Assembly: GCF_016839145.1 (NCBI RefSeq)
Contig: NZ_CP069303.1
Coordinates: 3,038,001 to 3,102,000 of the forward strand
Reading direction: 5' to 3'
Length of the DNA stretch: 64,000 nt
From: Shinella sp. PSBB067
GTDB lineage: Bacteria > Pseudomonadota > Alphaproteobacteria > Rhizobiales > Rhizobiaceae
Both the position numbers and the translations under genes were made by a program. The notes beneath the pieces are model-generated. The model made no database searches and was not told the origin of the DNA. It saw only the letters and a program-made list of their open reading frames with translations. Below, one piece after another: positions 52,631 through 61,204 of the stretch. Position 1 is the stretch's first letter; each line of letters starts with the position of its first letter.

Positions 52631-53122
52631 ATGAACCGGACGACACAAACGAGAGAAATAATTGGGACGGTCGTGACCGCAACGCAAACGAGCCCTTTCC
52701 TGAAGCGGAACTGGCCCTTCTACTGGGTCAGCCGTGTCAACGGTCGTTACACCCAGGCGCTGGACAGGCGTCTGAAGCCCATCGGGATCGACGTGCCGCG
52801 CTGGCGGGTGCTGATATCGTTGCACGAGGACAATTATCTCTCGATCTCCGATATTTCGGACTTTTCCACCATGCGCCTCAACACGACCACCAAGGTCGTG
52901 CAGCGCATGATCGGCGACGGGCTGGTGGTGACGCGGGTTTGCCCGACGGATGCCCGCGTGACCGAGGTCTGCCTCACCCCGGAGGGAGACCGTCTCAGAG
53001 CGCTGGCCATGGAGGAAGCGCGCGGGATCTTCGAATTGAGCTTCCAGAGCATCAGCGATGACGAGATGGCCACCCTGAATGGCCTTCTCGAACGCGTGTT
53101 CGATCAGCTCAGGCGCCTGTGA
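52631..53122 (+). CDS. iacR: MarR family regulator of IAA catabolism
   Basis: A 163-residue winged-helix protein. SISDISDFSTMRLNTTTKVV is the recognition region, and LTPEGDRLRALAMEE and FDQLRRL are in the dimerising helices. In Pseudomonas putida and others the MarR-type IacR represses iac genes and is released by IAA. Here it is convergent with iacG, 11 bp apart, and the shared motif in front of iacR, iacH and iacI supports it as the cluster regulator. GAGGG precedes the ATG. Confidence 0.82.
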   Translation: MNRTTQTREIIGTVVTATQTSPFLKRNWPFYWVSRVNGRYTQALDRRLKPIGIDVPRWRVLISLHEDNYLSISDISDFSTMRLNTTTKVVQRMIGDGLVVTRVCPTDARVTEVCLTPEGDRLRALAMEEARGIFELSFQSISDDEMATLNGLLERVFDQLRRL

Positions 53123-53133
53123 CGCCGCCGCCG

Positions 53134-53643
53134 TCACTTCGCCGCCGCGGCGTTGAGATGGTGGAAGTTCCGGCCGAACCAGATGAGCACATCGGGCTGC
53201 GTCGAAAACAGGCGCACATCCTCGACCTCGCAGGTCAGCACGGAGTGCGAGCCGACCGCGCGCGTATCGACGATGCGGCAATCGAAGGCGACCTCCGCAT
53301 CCTCCAGGAGCGGCGCGCCGGTCTTTGATGTGACCCAGTTGTGCGAGGCAAACCGGTCGACGGGGCCCTTGGCGGCGAAGCGGGCGGACAGCTCTTGATG
53401 GCGTCCGCCGAGCACGTTGACCGCGAGTACACCGTTGGCCACGAAGAGATCGTGGCAGCGGATGTTGCGATTGACGCAGACGATCAGCGTGGGCGGGCTG
53501 TCGGTGACGGACACGACGGCCGAAGCGGTCATGCCCTGTCGTCCGGCGACACCATCCGATGTCAGAAGGGTCACGGCCGCGCCGAGACGGCTCATGCCTT
53601 CGCGGAATGCCAGGGCTGCCTCGCTGGGTGCATTATGGGTCAT
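53134..53643 (-). CDS. iacG: Flavin reductase of IAA catabolism
   Basis: A 169-residue HpaC/RutF-type NAD(P)H:flavin reductase with RLGAAVTLLTSDGVAGRQGM and ASAVVSVTDSPPTLIVCVNR, the flavin-binding blocks. It would supply reduced flavin to the monooxygenase IacA. GTGAGGAGAG lies before the ATG. It is the last gene of the iacH-A-B-C-D-E-F-G run, 10 bp after iacF. Confidence 0.85.
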   Translation of the reverse strand: MTHNAPSEAALAFREGMSRLGAAVTLLTSDGVAGRQGMTASAVVSVTDSPPTLIVCVNRNIRCHDLFVANGVLAVNVLGGRHQELSARFAAKGPVDRFASHNWVTSKTGAPLLEDAEVAFDCRIVDTRAVGSHSVLTCEVEDVRLFSTQPDVLIWFGRNFHHLNAAAAK

Positions 53644-53653
53644 GTCGCTCTCC

Positions 53654-54622
53654 TCACACGTCCAGAACGATCCTCGAGCCGCAGGCGCGCGAGCAGCAGG
53701 CACAGATCATGGTGCCCTCCTCCCGCTCATCTTCGGTCAGGAACTTGTCGCGATGATCGGGCTCGCCCTCGATGACATCGGTCACGCAGGTGCCGCAAAC
53801 CCCTTCCTCGCATTTGACTTCTATCTTCACGCCGGCGCGCGCGAGCGCCTTGGCGATGGTATCGTCCGGCCCCACGGTAACGCTGACGCCCGAGCGTTTC
53901 GCGACGACCTCGAAGCCCGCGCCGGATGTGTCGACATCGGCGGAGAAGTATTCCCGGTGCACATTGCCCGGCGCATGGCCCACCGCTTCCGCCGCCCCGA
54001 TCAGCCAGTCCATGAAGCCCTGCGGGCCGCAGACATAGAGATGCGTTCCGGCTGCCGGCTGCGGCAGGTCGCGGGCCGGGTCCAGCCGTTGCTCCGGCGC
54101 CTGGTCGTCGAAATGGAAGACCACGCGATCCGCCCAGGGCGCGTCTGCGATTATTGTCCTGAAGGCTGTGACCTCGCTGGAGCGGGTGCAATAATGAAGC
54201 ACGAAGTCCCGGCCGAGCGCGTGCAGCCGGCGGGCCATGGCGAGCATCGGTGTCACGCCGATGCCGCCGCCGAACAGGACCGAGGTCGCAGCATCCTCCG
54301 CGAGCGGAAAGTGGTTGCGCGGTCCCTCGACGCGGAAGCGATGCCCGGCCTCCGCCAGCCGGTGCACGGCACGAGAGCCACCCCGCGACTTCGGATCGAG
54401 CAGGACGCCGATCTCGTAGAAGCCGCTTTCCGCCGGATCGGAGCACAGCGAGTACTGGCGCCAGAGATGGGTGGAAGCATCCTGCAGATGCAGGTCGAGA
54501 TGCGCCCCCGCCTCGAAGGCCGGCAGGCCGGCGCCGTTGGCACTGACGAGCCGCAGGCGCAGGATATTGCCGGGCTCCTCGATGCGCTCCGCGACCTCCA
54601 GTTCAAGTGTTGCCGTTTTCAT
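53654..54622 (-). CDS. iacF: Ferredoxin-type oxidoreductase for the Rieske oxygenase
   Basis: A 322-residue PDR/VanB-type reductase: FMN-binding beta barrel (WRQYSLCSDP near residue 54), NAD-binding domain (VLFGGGIGVTPMLAMARRL near 115, YVCGPQGFMDWLIG near 210) and a C-terminal plant-type 2Fe-2S domain with CEEGVCGTC and the late Cys near ACCSRACGSR. It passes electrons from NAD(P)H to IacC/IacD. It lies nine bases after iacE. Confidence 0.88.
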   Translation of the reverse strand: MKTATLELEVAERIEEPGNILRLRLVSANGAGLPAFEAGAHLDLHLQDASTHLWRQYSLCSDPAESGFYEIGVLLDPKSRGGSRAVHRLAEAGHRFRVEGPRNHFPLAEDAATSVLFGGGIGVTPMLAMARRLHALGRDFVLHYCTRSSEVTAFRTIIADAPWADRVVFHFDDQAPEQRLDPARDLPQPAAGTHLYVCGPQGFMDWLIGAAEAVGHAPGNVHREYFSADVDTSGAGFEVVAKRSGVSVTVGPDDTIAKALARAGVKIEVKCEEGVCGTCVTDVIEGEPDHRDKFLTEDEREEGTMICACCSRACGSRIVLDV

Positions 54623-54631
54623 GATCCACCC

Positions 54632-55393
54632 TCACCGCATGAATAAGCCGCCGTTGACGTCCCAGCACGCGCCATTGACGAAGCCGGCTTTCGGCCCGGC
54701 CAGCAGCGCGACGAGCTCGGCAACGAAGATCGGGTCGCCAAGCTGACCGACCGGGATGCCGGCAAGCGCCGCCTGCATCTTCTCAGGCGCAATGACCGAC
54801 CGCACGATGGGTGTGTCCATCGGCCCCGGCGCGATCGCGTTGCAGGTCACGCCAAAGGGCGCGAGGTCCCTTGCGAAGACCTTCGTCAATGTCAGGATCG
54901 CCCCCTTGGAGGCGGCATAATGGGCGCCGGTCGCCGTGCCGCCGTTCTGGCCGGCGAGCGAGGCGAGGTTGACGATGCGCCCGTATCCGCGCTCCTTGAA
55001 ATGCCGGCCGAAGATCTGGCTGCCGGCAAACGTGCCGCCGGCATTGGTCGAAAGGATCGTGTTGAAATCCTGCGGATCGATATCCAGGACCGGCTGGACC
55101 GCCGTGCGCGCCGCATTGTTGACGAGCACCTCGACCGAACCCCAGCGCTCGATGCATTTGTCGAGCACCGTCTGGAAATCCTCCGGCCTGGTGATATCCA
55201 GCGTCGCGGTCACCGCCGTTTCTCCGGCCAGATCGAGTTCGGAGGCGAGCGCCGTGCCGGCATCGGCATTGACGGCGGTGATGACCACGCGGAAACCGGC
55301 CCTGTGCAGGGCGCGCGCGATATCCGCACCGAGGCCGCGGGCACCGCCCGTCACGACGGCGGTCTGGATCTTTTCAGGAAGCGGGGCCGCCAT
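54632..55393 (-). CDS. iacE: Short-chain dehydrogenase of IAA catabolism
   Basis: A 253-residue SDR with TGGARGLGADIA nucleotide-binding motif at about residues 15-26, NNAA near 91, Ser in ASLAGQNGG and YAASKG (Tyr and Lys near 160). In characterised iac systems IacE works after IacA on an oxidised indole-acetate intermediate. The iacD stop overlaps its start. Confidence 0.86.
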   Translation of the reverse strand: MAAPLPEKIQTAVVTGGARGLGADIARALHRAGFRVVITAVNADAGTALASELDLAGETAVTATLDITRPEDFQTVLDKCIERWGSVEVLVNNAARTAVQPVLDIDPQDFNTILSTNAGGTFAGSQIFGRHFKERGYGRIVNLASLAGQNGGTATGAHYAASKGAILTLTKVFARDLAPFGVTCNAIAPGPMDTPIVRSVIAPEKMQAALAGIPVGQLGDPIFVAELVALLAGPKAGFVNGACWDVNGGLFMR

Positions 55394-55887
55394 CAGAACA
55401 AATAGCTGAACGAATTCAGCATCCCATCGGAGTTGAGTAGACGGACCACCTTGTTGCGGATACGAAATCCGTCCCCGGTGGCGACGAGCATGTGCCTGAC
55501 ATTGGCGGCCCAGACGCGCTGACGGCCGAACTTGTCCTCGATGAGATGCTCGGCGCTATGCACCGTCACCTCGTCGCCATCCACGGCCTTGATGACGAAA
55601 CGGGACAGGGTACGCACGGTCTCGGCCGGCGGGGCCGACGAGATCGAAAAGCCCTGCTGGAAACGTGCGATTCGATCGCGTCGCATCTTGTCGTCGTCGT
55701 GGCACAGGTTCAGTGCGTTGTCGAAATCCTCGCTATCGCCGATCGGCATCGTGTAGCGGCCGCCCGGCATCCAGAGGCCGAGCCAGGCGTCGTAATCCTT
55801 GGCATCGAGCATATCCGCCTCCGACCAGAGGAAGGCGCTCGCCTTGTGCAGGAGTGCCAGGTCGTCGTTCGTCTTGGTCGCGGTCAT
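55393..55887 (-). CDS. iacD: Rieske oxygenase small (beta) subunit
   Basis: A 164-residue SnoaL/NTF2-fold beta subunit of a ring-hydroxylating dioxygenase. ASAFLWSEADMLDAKDYDAW and LWMPGGRYTMPIGDSED are typical, as is RVWAANVRHMLVATGDGFRI. It has a structural role in an alpha3beta3 complex with IacC. The start at 55887 overlaps the iacC stop (ATGA). Confidence 0.87.
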   Translation of the reverse strand: MTATKTNDDLALLHKASAFLWSEADMLDAKDYDAWLGLWMPGGRYTMPIGDSEDFDNALNLCHDDDKMRRDRIARFQQGFSISSAPPAETVRTLSRFVIKAVDGDEVTVHSAEHLIEDKFGRQRVWAANVRHMLVATGDGFRIRNKVVRLLNSDGMLNSFSYLF

Positions 55888-57155
55888 GCCGACATCATCC
55901 TCTTCCACATTGCATAGGCGGCCCGCATGCCGGTCTCCGCGCTGATATGCCCGAGCGGGCCGTCCGGGCCCTGCTGTTCATCGACCATGCCGCGGTTCAC
56001 GAGGACCGGCAGCGCCTCGCCGCCCTTGGTGCCGCGCTGCACGCGCTCCCAGACCTCGGCGTCATCCGGCGAGCCGAAGCCCATCGGCCCCTGGAAATGC
56101 TCGTGCAGGCGCAGGCGCATGCGGTTGGCCGCCGCCGGACCCCCGTCCATGCCGATGGCGATGTGGCGGATATCCGTCCGCTCGACATTGACGGGCGTGA
56201 GCACGCGGAAGAAGGCGAGCGAGAAGGACACGTTCGGGAACAGGTTGAGATTGAATCCGGCGCCACCGACGGCGCGCACGATCTTGCGGACCTGGTCCTC
56301 CGGGTAGCCTTCCTCGCGCAGTTCCTGCGCCAGATCGAGGAAGCGTTCGGGGATCGGATCATCGAGATTCTGGTCGAGATCGACCAGTTCGGGGATCATG
56401 ACCATGACCGAGTGGCCGTTGCCGAGATCCTCGACATACCCCTTGCCGGTTTCGAGGAAGTTGAAGATCTCCTCCGTCTCGCCGTCGAGCGACTGCATGA
56501 AGCTCTTGTGCACGACGGGGAAATGATAGGCGTCGGTGGTGTTTTCGAGCTGGATCTTCCAGTTCATCGGAACGGTGAACTGGTGTTCGCCGAGAACCTT
56601 GATCGGGAACCCGCCGCCCTGCTTCATGAACAGGTCGATCCATTTCCTCACCGGCCCGAGGAAATCGGCGAGCGGCTCGATCTCCTCGTTGAACGTGGCG
56701 AAGATCATGCCGGCATAACTTTCCGTGCGCAGCCGCAGCAGCCCGTGGCTGTCCTTGCTGAAGTCGTCGCCGTACTGCTCGGGATAGGGCAGCGCGCGCA
56801 GCGAGCCGTCAAGGCCGTAGCCCCAGCCGTGATATGGACATTGGAAGGAGGAGGTCTTGCCCTTCTTGACCTCGCAGACCGTGGCGGCGCGGTGGCGGCA
56901 GCGGTTGACCAGGACATGCACGACGCCTTTGCGGTCGCGCACCACGATCACCGGTTCCAGCCCGACATTCGACAGCTTGAACGAGCCCTTGTCCGGCAAT
57001 TCGCTGTCATGGGCGACCCATACCCAGGTGCGGCGGAAGATGCGTTCCATCTCCTCCTTGAAGAGATCGGCATCCTCGTACATCGGCGTGGCGACCTTCG
57101 CGTCGGGCGAGTAGAGTGCGTCGAGGTCGCGGAATCTCGGCATGGCGAGCGACAT
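55884..57155 (-). CDS. iacC: Rieske oxygenase large (alpha) subunit, IAA to catechol route
   Basis: A 423-residue catalytic subunit. The Rieske 2Fe-2S site is an exact C-x-H-x17-C-x2-H (Cys86, His88, Cys106, His109). The mononuclear iron site is N205-TTDAYHFPVVH with Asp208, His211 and His216. In the iac pathway this oxygenase turns the dioxindole-type intermediate into catechol. The ATG at 57155 has AAGGAAAAGG upstream; an ATG at 57176 overlaps the iacB stop and would add seven residues. Confidence 0.9.
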   Translation of the reverse strand: MSLAMPRFRDLDALYSPDAKVATPMYEDADLFKEEMERIFRRTWVWVAHDSELPDKGSFKLSNVGLEPVIVVRDRKGVVHVLVNRCRHRAATVCEVKKGKTSSFQCPYHGWGYGLDGSLRALPYPEQYGDDFSKDSHGLLRLRTESYAGMIFATFNEEIEPLADFLGPVRKWIDLFMKQGGGFPIKVLGEHQFTVPMNWKIQLENTTDAYHFPVVHKSFMQSLDGETEEIFNFLETGKGYVEDLGNGHSVMVMIPELVDLDQNLDDPIPERFLDLAQELREEGYPEDQVRKIVRAVGGAGFNLNLFPNVSFSLAFFRVLTPVNVERTDIRHIAIGMDGGPAAANRMRLRLHEHFQGPMGFGSPDDAEVWERVQRGTKGGEALPVLVNRGMVDEQQGPDGPLGHISAETGMRAAYAMWKRMMSA

Positions 57156-57175
57156 GTCCTTTTCCTTCTTTAGCA

Positions 57176-57538
57176 TCAGAGTTCGGGGATGGTCAGCGCC
57201 CGGCCCATGCGGGCCTCGATGCGCATGTATTTCCACAGGCGATGGTCTTCCTCGTCGACGACGATCGTGCGCAGCAGGTTGCAGGCGGCGATCACGGACT
57301 GACGGTCGGGAAAATCGCACAGCATGTACCAGGTCCACGGAAAGGCGGGCGACGTGCCGACCTGCGTCTGGTCATCATCCAGCGTGCCGAGAACGGAAAC
57401 GCCTTCGAGCCTGGCGACCCCCGCCATGAAGGCCTGCGTCGCCTGCCAGACGGCACCGATGCGGCTGAAGGGAAGGTCGAAGAAGGCCGGCTGCACGGCA
57501 AGGCACAGGAGCGTGCGGATCGGGGTGGGTTCCGACAT
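57176..57538 (-). CDS. iacB: Small IacB-like protein of IAA catabolism
   Basis: A 120-residue protein with no cofactor motif: PIRTLLCLAVQPAFFDLPF opening and MLCDFPDRQSVIAACNLLR near the centre, a ferredoxin-like alpha/beta pattern as in dimeric alpha/beta-barrel (EthD-like) proteins. The symbol rests mainly on position between iacA and iacC, exactly as in other iac clusters. GAGAGGACT precedes the ATG at 57538. Confidence 0.75.
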   Translation of the reverse strand: MSEPTPIRTLLCLAVQPAFFDLPFSRIGAVWQATQAFMAGVARLEGVSVLGTLDDDQTQVGTSPAFPWTWYMLCDFPDRQSVIAACNLLRTIVVDEEDHRLWKYMRIEARMGRALTIPEL

Positions 57539-57561
57539 GGTAAAGTCCTCTCGAGACGCGT

Positions 57562-58701
57562 TCACGGGTAACCGGGCGGGGTGGGCTGGCCGAAGAGAGC
57601 CGCTCCAGCGGCCTGCCAGCTTCCGGCATTGACGAAGGCATGCTGGGCGACGCAAGCCGCGTCGATCATGGTGCGGCCGAGCGGGTGACCGCTGACCATG
57701 GCATCCGAGCCGCCGAGCACGAAGGCCAGGCGCGCGGCTTCCGCCCCGTCCTGCGCAGCCTTGGAAGCGGTGTAGCGCAGGCGGACATGGGTGGCGGTGT
57801 CGACCGCGCCATGCGTCTCCATCTGGCGCCAGGCCTCCTCGATCGCGTCGTAGAAGGCCGAGCGAGCACCGGCCAGCAAACCTTCGGCACGGGCAAAATC
57901 GATCTGCACATAGGCGCGGGCCGCCGGGCTCGGTGCGCCGGTGATCGAGGCACGCCGCAGCGCGTCGTCACGCAGCCAGTCGAGCGCGCCGCGGGCCGCA
58001 CCGAGCGCCACCACCGCCAGGACCTGCGCGGCCAACGCCATGGCCGGATACCGGAAGACAAGATCGTCGAGCTGCGGCTTGCCGCCACGGATGAAGGTCC
58101 ATTCCTCCGGCACGATGACGCGATCCACCACGACATCGTGGCTGCCGGTGGCGCGCAGGCCGATCGCGTTCCAGGTCTCCTCGACGACGACCTTGTCGCG
58201 CGGCATGACGGCGGTGCGCGGAAGCGGACTGTCCTCGCCCTCCACCCTGATGCCGGCACCGACGATGGAGGCACCCATGACACCCGAACCCCAGGGCCAG
58301 CGCCCCGTGACCTCCAGTCCCCCGGCCGTTCTCACCGCCTTCTGCGGCGGGAACATGCCGCCGGCAAAAACCGTGTCGGGATCCCTGCCGTAAATCGCGG
58401 CATAGGTTTCCGGCGGGAGTGCCGCCAGATAGGTCGCGGAAACACCGAAGCTTGCCACCCAGCCGGCCGAGGCGTCGGCGGCCGAGATCTCCTCGACGAG
58501 GCGACAGAAGGCCTGCGGCGTGGCCCCGTCGCCGCCGAAACGCTTCGGCACGAAGGCGCGGTAGATGCCGACGTCCTGAAACTTCCGGATGATATCCAAC
58601 GGGATATGGCGCAGCGCCTGGAACTCGTTGCGCCGCTCGACGATCTCCGCCTTCAAGGCGGAAAGTGCGGCATCCGGCGCAACAGGCTGGGTGAGATTCA
58701 T
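57562..58701 (-). CDS. iacA: Acyl-CoA-dehydrogenase-like flavin monooxygenase, first step of IAA oxidation
   Basis: A 379-residue protein with the acyl-CoA dehydrogenase/HpaB-like group D monooxygenase fold. The N-terminal helical domain includes VEEISAADASAGWVASFGVS, the middle beta domain GGLEVTGRWPWGSGVMGAS, and the C-terminal helices GGSDAMVSGHPLGRTMIDA. It likely uses FMNH2/FADH2 from IacG to hydroxylate IAA. The start overlaps the iacH stop (ATGA). Confidence 0.86.
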   Translation of the reverse strand: MNLTQPVAPDAALSALKAEIVERRNEFQALRHIPLDIIRKFQDVGIYRAFVPKRFGGDGATPQAFCRLVEEISAADASAGWVASFGVSATYLAALPPETYAAIYGRDPDTVFAGGMFPPQKAVRTAGGLEVTGRWPWGSGVMGASIVGAGIRVEGEDSPLPRTAVMPRDKVVVEETWNAIGLRATGSHDVVVDRVIVPEEWTFIRGGKPQLDDLVFRYPAMALAAQVLAVVALGAARGALDWLRDDALRRASITGAPSPAARAYVQIDFARAEGLLAGARSAFYDAIEEAWRQMETHGAVDTATHVRLRYTASKAAQDGAEAARLAFVLGGSDAMVSGHPLGRTMIDAACVAQHAFVNAGSWQAAGAALFGQPTPPGYP

Positions 58702-59891
58702 CGCGTCGTTCCTTCCATCTGGAAAATCGCATTTGTTTCTGAGAGCCGGCGGGCGAGCGCGATGAGCCGGGCGTCGTCGCCCTTGCGCCCCACGAGCTGA
58801 ACGCCGGAAGGCAAGCCGTCCGGCGTGGCGGCAGGCAGGACGATGGCCGGGTGGCCCGAAAGGTTGAACGGCCGCAGGAACCGGGTGAGCGAAAGCACTT
58901 TCGAAGGGTCGCCCGCATCGGCCAGAAGCGGCGGCACGAGCGGCAAAGCCGGCGTCAGGATCGCATCGTACCGCGCAAGCACGGCGTCGATCTCGGCGGT
59001 GAAGCGTTGCCGCACGTCTTCGGCATGGGCGACATCGGCATCCGTCAACAGCCGTGCGCGCTCCAGCCGGCCGCGCACGTCGGCCCCCAACGGCGCGTCG
59101 CTTTCCAGAAGATGGCGATTGGCCGCAAGCGTCTCCCGCCCGATGATCGCAAGACCGGCGGCGAAGGCGTCGTCGAGGAGGGGCAGTTCCACCGTCTCGA
59201 TCCCGTCGCCAGCGCCGGCGCGCACATTCTCCTGCGCCTCCGCCATCCTGGGATCCACACCCTGGATCCTGGGATCCGCGCCCCGCCCGATGCCAAGGCG
59301 CGCGATCCTCACCTCTTCCTCAACGGCCTCGGGCGTGAAATCAGGGTCGAGAACGCTCATCGCATATTCGACCATCAACAGGCTGCGCGCGAAGATGCCG
59401 ACGCAATCGAGCGAGCTTTTCGCCGGCAGGACGCCGGTGCGGTCGAGCCGCCCGAAGGTCGGCTTGAGGCCGATGACGCCGCAGCAGATGGCCGGCTGGC
59501 GCACGGAGCCACCAGTATCCGTTCCGATCGCGAACGCGACCTCGCCGGCCGCGACGGCAGCCGCCGAACCGGACGACGAACCGCCGGGAATCCGCGCCGG
59601 CCATTTGGGATTGAGCGGTGTGCCCTCGAAGGCGTTGATGCCGGTCATGCCGTAGGCGAGCTCGTGCATGCGTGTCTTGCCGACGATGCGACAGCCGGCC
59701 TCGAGCAGCCGGTCGACGATGACAGCATTGCGAGCGGCGGCCGGTGCATTCGACAGGGCGGCGCTACCGCACCGCGTCGTCATGCCGTCAATATCGATGC
59801 AATCCTTCACCGCGACCAGCGGGCCGGTGCCGGTTCCAAGCGAGAACCGGGCGGCAAATGCAGAGCCGCTGCTGTCAGCCTTGTCAAACAT
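58698..59891 (-). CDS. iacH: Amidase-signature hydrolase of IAA catabolism
   Basis: A 397-residue amidase-signature protein. The Ser-Ser-Lys triad is visible: Lys29 (AVKDCID), cis-Ser in PGGSSSGSAAAVAAG near residue 106 and nucleophile Ser129 in GTDTGGSVRQPA. IacH in other clusters is an amidohydrolase thought to act on an indole-acetate derivative. It is the first gene of the minus-strand iac operon here. Confidence 0.84.
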   Translation of the reverse strand: MFDKADSSGSAFAARFSLGTGTGPLVAVKDCIDIDGMTTRCGSAALSNAPAAARNAVIVDRLLEAGCRIVGKTRMHELAYGMTGINAFEGTPLNPKWPARIPGGSSSGSAAAVAAGEVAFAIGTDTGGSVRQPAICCGVIGLKPTFGRLDRTGVLPAKSSLDCVGIFARSLLMVEYAMSVLDPDFTPEAVEEEVRIARLGIGRGADPRIQGVDPRMAEAQENVRAGAGDGIETVELPLLDDAFAAGLAIIGRETLAANRHLLESDAPLGADVRGRLERARLLTDADVAHAEDVRQRFTAEIDAVLARYDAILTPALPLVPPLLADAGDPSKVLSLTRFLRPFNLSGHPAIVLPAATPDGLPSGVQLVGRKGDDARLIALARRLSETNAIFQMEGTTR

Positions 59892-59925
59892 CGCTTTCGT
59901 TCCCCGGGTCTATCGCCCAACTTTT

Positions 59926-59940
59926 ATGTGAAAATTACCG
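59926..59940 (+). promoter_or_regulatory. iac operator-like motif, iacH side
   Basis: ATGTGAAAATTACCG, 35 bp upstream of the iacH start. It matches the iacI-side copy at 13 of 15 positions. Confidence 0.55.
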
Positions 59941-60107
59941 TAATGTTTCCTTCTGTCAATGCATCCGGATCGAAATTCTTAATTTTTATTTTTATTATCA
60001 ATTGTTTAGGATAAGACAACGCTTCGCCATCCGGCTTACCAGCCGGTTCTCTGCCCTGTCTTTTATCCGGGGCTGGCCCCTCGCATTCCTGCTTTTGCGC
60101 AACAATA

Positions 60108-60123
60108 ACATGAATATTCATGT
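60108..60123. promoter_or_regulatory. Perfect 16-bp palindrome in iacH/iacI gap
   Basis: ACATGAATATTCATGT is fully self-complementary. MarR proteins often bind such palindromes, but it differs from the shared ATGTGA-type motif, so another regulator is possible. Confidence 0.5.
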
Positions 60124-60219
60124 AAATTCTTGCAGAAGATGCAAAAGTCTTTTTCGGGCCGCCGGTTCCTGGGCGGGAAAGTCCGTTCAAAGGCCAAAAC
60201 GGAATAAACACTCTATTTC

Positions 60220-60234
60220 ATGTGATTATTACCG
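60220..60234 (+). promoter_or_regulatory. iac operator-like motif, iacI side
   Basis: ATGTGATTATTACCG, about 99 bp upstream of iacI; the second good copy of the shared motif. Confidence 0.55.
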
Positions 60235-60332
60235 CTTGACGCGACATCCTCGCCCTATAGCCTTGCCGCCGTGAACGTTTGGCCGGCGCTGCTGTGCAGA
60301 TGCGCCACAATGAAAGACCGGAGGGAACCGAG

Positions 60333-60899
60333 ATGATCACACAAGCAGACCTCGCGACGCTTGTTCGCCGTATCGAAACACTGGAGGCCGAGGCCGCGAT
60401 CCGGCGGCTGCAGGCGCGGTACATGTTCCTTTGCGACACGCCCAATCCGGAGTTCGGGGTCGAGGACGACGCCGAGCGCATCGATCTCATCATGCAGCTC
60501 TATACCCGGGACGCTGTGTGGGAAGGCGTCGGCGAGTATTACACCAACCAGTTCGGAAAGGCCGAGGGCGCCGACGCGATCCGCCGCCACTTCCAGGGGT
60601 TCTGGGGCGGCAAGAAGGATCCGGCATTGATCCTCAACTGCCACTACCTCACCTCGGAGCAGATCCATGTCCACGACAGCGGCGCCACCGCCGACGGACA
60701 ATGGGTGCACATGCAGCCCTGGCTCTTTTCCGACGGCAAGGCGTTGCTGCGGTCCTCGCGGCTCAACAACACGTTCCGCAAGGAGCCGGACGGCGCCTGG
60801 AAGATCACGCGCACCCGCACAGAAAACGTCTTCGTCGCCCCGCTGCCGGCCACCTGGGCATCGGACTACCCGTCGAAATCCGTGCTGATGAAACCCTGA
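60333..60899 (+). CDS. iacI: SnoaL-like protein of IAA catabolism
   Basis: A 188-residue NTF2/SnoaL-fold protein. The start LVRRIETLEAEAAIRRLQAR is followed by AVWEGVGEYYTNQFGKAEGA and GAWKITRTRTENVFVAPL. IacI is an accessory protein of the iac cluster with no settled reaction that I know of. GGAGGG precedes the ATG at 60333. It is divergent from iacH and ends at a strong terminator. Confidence 0.8.
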   Translation: MITQADLATLVRRIETLEAEAAIRRLQARYMFLCDTPNPEFGVEDDAERIDLIMQLYTRDAVWEGVGEYYTNQFGKAEGADAIRRHFQGFWGGKKDPALILNCHYLTSEQIHVHDSGATADGQWVHMQPWLFSDGKALLRSSRLNNTFRKEPDGAWKITRTRTENVFVAPLPATWASDYPSKSVLMKP

Positions 60900-60907
60900 C
60901 AAGAGCG

Positions 60908-60935
60908 GGCGGGGCCCGGTTCGTCCGGCCCCGCC
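60908..60935 (+). terminator. iacI terminator
   Basis: GGCGGGGCC pairs perfectly with GGCCCCGCC around a ten-base centre, eight bases after the iacI stop. A short GCCCTT follows. Confidence 0.7.
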
Positions 60936-60940
60936 GCCCT

Positions 60941-61204
60941 TCACTCCCGCCAGAAGGGATGCGCCTTGAGCGCGCCGGTCTGCGCCCCATTGAAATCCGC
61001 GCCCGGCTGCTGGGCCAGCACGATAGGCAGGAAGGGATCGGCGACCGCATTTTCCACCCCGGCCAGCGCGGCCAGCACCGCATGGGCGCAGAACGGCACG
61101 TAGGCCTCCGAGTAACCGCCCTCCTGGACCATGGCGATACGCCCGGCGCAGAGTTCGTCTGCAAGCCCCACAACGGCCCGTGTCAGGTGAATACGAGCGT
61201 CGGC
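60941..61204 (-). pseudogene. Histone-deacetylase-like (class II) amidohydrolase, C-terminal remnant
   Basis: Right after the aldehyde dehydrogenase stop the minus strand reads LTRAVVGLADELCAGRIAMV, then QEGGYSEAYVPFCAHAVLA, ending APFWRE-like at 60941. EGGY with its Tyr and the following helix are typical of the C-terminus of bacterial class II histone deacetylase-like amidohydrolases (full size about 370 residues). The N-terminal three quarters, including the zinc site, are missing, so this is a truncated relic. Confidence 0.72.

Larger units (their letters stand above)
59892..60332. promoter_or_regulatory. Divergent iacH / iacI control region
   Basis: A 441-bp AT-rich gap with no gene. 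It contains two copies of the iac motif (59926 and 60220) and a perfect palindrome at 60108, listed separately. The pattern suits divergent promoters under IacR. Confidence 0.6.
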
